Under the pieces are notes generated by a model. That model did not search any database, had not been told where the DNA came from, and saw only the letters and a program-made list of their open reading frames with translations. From Eretmocerus hayati (Eukaryota; Arthropoda; Insecta; Hymenoptera; Aphelinidae), in the NCBI GenBank assembly GCA_029851415.1, contig CM056743.1, positions 117,954,305 to 118,018,304 of the forward strand: a stretch of DNA of 64,000 nucleotides, given 5' to 3'. Numbering within the stretch: the stretch's first letter is position 1; each line of letters starts with the position of its first letter. Shown here in pieces: positions 61,131 to 64,000 of this stretch. Made by a program: the position numbers and the translations under genes.

Positions 61131-62764
61131 TAGCTCGCTCAGAGATGCTATCTACGAAATATCCGACATGTACACTGGGCAGGAAGGTGAACTGCAGTGC
61201 ATCGAGAACTGCTGTCTCACTCGCACTCATAGTTTAGGGCACTATAACCTATGAGTGCCTTTGCCACTATTTTACTTTTTGCAGTCAAAAATCGAAAGTT
61301 TCTGGGATTTTCCTAGATATAAGATGAAAGAACAAATTCGCGAGTAATCGACAGTTTAAAAATGAACTCCAAAATGACAAACCAACCCAATTCTAACTAC
61401 GTTATGAATAAAGATCGCAAAAAATCCATACCCATATCGTATAAGCCACGCATACGCTACATTAAAAATTGAGAGCGATGAAACGCTGCAAAAAGTGGAG
61501 CAGCTGAGTCATGTCTATTTGACGGAAGAATGGGTCGGCATTCCACTCACTCTGATTATATTTTTCGAAGAGAAACTGTCTAACATGTTCCAGACTCAAA
61601 TTGGCCTTTCATGATGATACATGATAATGATAGAAAAAATTTGTTCTTATGAAATAGAACGATGTGCAAAATAATCGGCTTGCTCATTACTAATAGGCAA
61701 GCATCAACTTCGGGGCACTGGATCTCTATAATATCTCTTTGCACGCACATTAGCACTGTTAAGAACTTTTTGATGAACTTTTGAGGTATTGCAATCATTG
61801 TGTCTCTAACAATCAGCGTTACTTCAATGGGCCATTATATCTCAAAAGTTGGACGAAGATTTTTGCCAACTCAACAGCGTTGATTACCGACATCTCCAAT
61901 AGAATGATGAACGAGTATGAAGACTGGCGCATTTATCAACACAATTATTGAGTGTTGAAGGGTTCATAAAATTATCCGATTGTCGAACTGTCAATGTCGT
62001 TTACTTTTGTAGTGGATTTTCTGTCCCAACAACTGATTCTTCGCAGTTGCAGAACTCCTGGACCTCACAACGAACGATCAATTTTGGACTAATTGGATCA
62101 TAATCTCACGCTTTGATTCTGTGACTGTGATGGAATTTTTGTCAATGTCGTATTCTCGTAACTTTCGAATTTGATACCAATGCCGACAGCTTTTCCAATG
62201 TCTATACTTATTTCGACGTACTTTTATCTTTAAAAAGCACCATCATATTTCCGTAGGAATGGTTCTTCACAAATAAAAGAGAAAAAGACAGGGACAAAAA
62301 TTGGCACTGCACAGAAAATAGTTGAGTGGGTGCCTTGATCAAGCAACAACGGTACCGAAATCCATTTCCGCTGATATGTAATTTCGAAATGACCACAACC
62401 GAAAATATAGGAAAAAGGACAGCAGAAACGTGAATATGAAAGACAAATGCCTTTGAAAATTCCTCGAAGCTCGATGAAATTTTACATCTGTGACAGCATG
62501 TAAATATGCAAATGTTGAACATCGCGACAGCTCATTGAAAAATATCCCATCGAACGTGCAAGGCTCGCCGAATACGCTCACGGCAGGGCTGAACCAAGTT
62601 TAAATGCAACTGAAAGTAACTCCCGAGATTCCAACGGGATATTGAAATGAATGTCAAAATACGTTACCAAAAAAAATTTCTGTCGTAAGGCCTATTTCGA
62701 AAAAATGATTATCAAGTCTGGAAAATCGAATTTTCTTAGAAAAATGGATAAACCTGTACGGTTT
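61131..62764. other. Unassigned 5' flank
   Basis: Short frames on the minus strand (61580-61798 and 62208-62522) are not recognised. Confidence 0.4.
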
Positions 62765-64000
62765 GGAGTCATACGGAGGGATTCTGTTCTGATATTCTTA
62801 ACTCTGTATGTTACTACCGAAAAAGTGACAAAAAAAGTGGTAATGCACTGGAACATGTTCAGTCCGAGGCATGGAATGAGACGGATGATCGAGTGGACGA
62901 GTTTCCATAAGTATCAATGTAGAGGTGCAAGCCACTCGTCTTTTTTCCATCGCGTAGGATTTTTTGATAATACTCTTAACAATGACTGGAAGATCTTTGA
63001 TATATATTGATTAATTCAAGAACGTATTTGATCTCGGAACTTCATACTTGGCCCAAGTTGATTCAAAGTCGTGATGTAGAGACTCGACTGCCTGCTTACT
63101 GTGTTGGCCTAGACCTTTCTTGGCTTTTTCACAAAAATCAAAAACATTAGGAAAAGGCCGCGTGGATTTTGGGCGTTAATCTTAAGGCTACATAAGATTC
63201 AGATTATGAGCAAGATTCAACACTTGAGAACAACACTCAAATTATGAGCAAGATCCTCCTCCACACTTACATATCATGCTCGGGGTTGTGAATACCGTAT
63301 ACAAGAATACGCTGGAAGAATTCACGGAAGATACTCGAAAAAGTAATGTTGAACGAGGATTTGTACACAAGATCCCTTCTTTTGCCGGCAATGCTTGTTA
63401 TAAACTTTTGAGCAACGTCGACATGTTGCGTCAATTGTGTACGTGCTGAAGATTGCGTTAAGTACGTAAAATGTTCCGATGATTTCAAGTCTGTAGTTGA
63501 TTCTACTTTCTCACTTGATCTCAAACCTAATTATAAGACTTGTATGGATAATTTTAGAGAATTTTACATAGCCTTTGATATCTCGATAACGCCCAAAGTC
63601 CACGTGGCCTTTTCCATGTTTTTGATTTTTGTGAAAAAGCCAAGAAAGGTCTAGGCCCACACAGTGAGCAGGCAGTCGAGTCTCTACATCACGACTTTGA
63701 ATCAACTTGGGCCAAGTATGAAGTTCCGAGGTCAAATACGTTCTTGAATTAATCAATATATATATATATCAAAGATCTTCCAGTCATTGTTAAGAGTATT
63801 ATCAAAAAATCCTGCGTGATGGAAAAAATACGAGTGGCTTGCACCTCTACATTGATATGGAAACTCGTCCGCTCGATCATTCGTCTCATTTCAGGCCTTG
63901 GTCTGAGCATGTTCCAGTGCATTACCACTTTTTTTGTCACTTTTTCGATAGTAACATAGAGAATTAAGAATATCAGAACAGAATCCCTCCGTATGACTCC
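62765..64000. repeat. Long inverted repeat running off the window
   Basis: The left arm 62765-63178 is the complement of 63587-64000 with few differences. GGAGTCATACGGAGGGATTC opens the left arm and its complement is the last sequence in the window. The spacer is about 410 bp. The arm also continues left of 62765 (62651 onward in an open frame), so the full repeat probably extends past 64000. Confidence 0.85.

Overview
This is animal nuclear DNA, most likely from an insect or other arthropod. It is AT-rich, has split genes, and is packed with nested transposable elements. I see no bacterial operons, Shine-Dalgarno spacing or phage genes. I cannot name the species.

The host gene is the ZSWIM8 (Drosophila Dorado) orthologue on the minus strand. 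Its N-terminal coding exon lies at 57815-57464 and its second exon at 1162-911. The splice phases and the protein join cleanly across the gap, so 1163-57463 is one intron of about 56.3 kb. Almost everything else in the window sits inside that intron. The region right of about 57.8 kb is 5' flank or 5' UTR, and 1-910 is the start of the next intron.

The most notable part is 7214-18217, an 11-kb element with 17-bp perfect terminal inverted repeats and GC-rich, inverted subterminal arrays. It carries two genes on the plus strand. The first is a broken EnSpm/CACTA-like transposase (7557-14007). The second is an intact seven-exon gene (14749-17070, 543 codons) with a C-terminal DUF4806-like domain. 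The transposase is split by a second element (9018-13326) flanked by a perfect 9-bp target duplication. That element has no protein gene and consists mostly of tandem repeats, including a 348-bp dimer (174+174) satellite of about eight copies.

The rest of the intron holds many further elements: a CR1/Jockey-like LINE (24.6-29.6 kb) cut by a pogo/Tigger-type element; a second LINE on the minus strand (32.3-34.0 kb) with one nonsense codon in its reverse transcriptase; LINE 3' tails and a reverse transcriptase scrap; and a 5.2-kb element with 1.47-kb, nearly identical inverted arms and a TTA duplication (37.0-42.2 kb). There are also several miniature elements with TA or TTAA target sites, some nested, long inverted repeats at 59.4-61.1 and 62.8-64.0 kb, and one intact tRNA-Gly(GCC) gene at 52562-52632.

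The genes fall into two groups. ZSWIM8 is a host ubiquitin-ligase receptor that must splice out the whole transposon-filled intron. The transposase and DUF4806 genes share one pair of terminal repeats, so they probably formed a two-gene transposon. The transposase is now dead, but the DUF4806 gene is still open.
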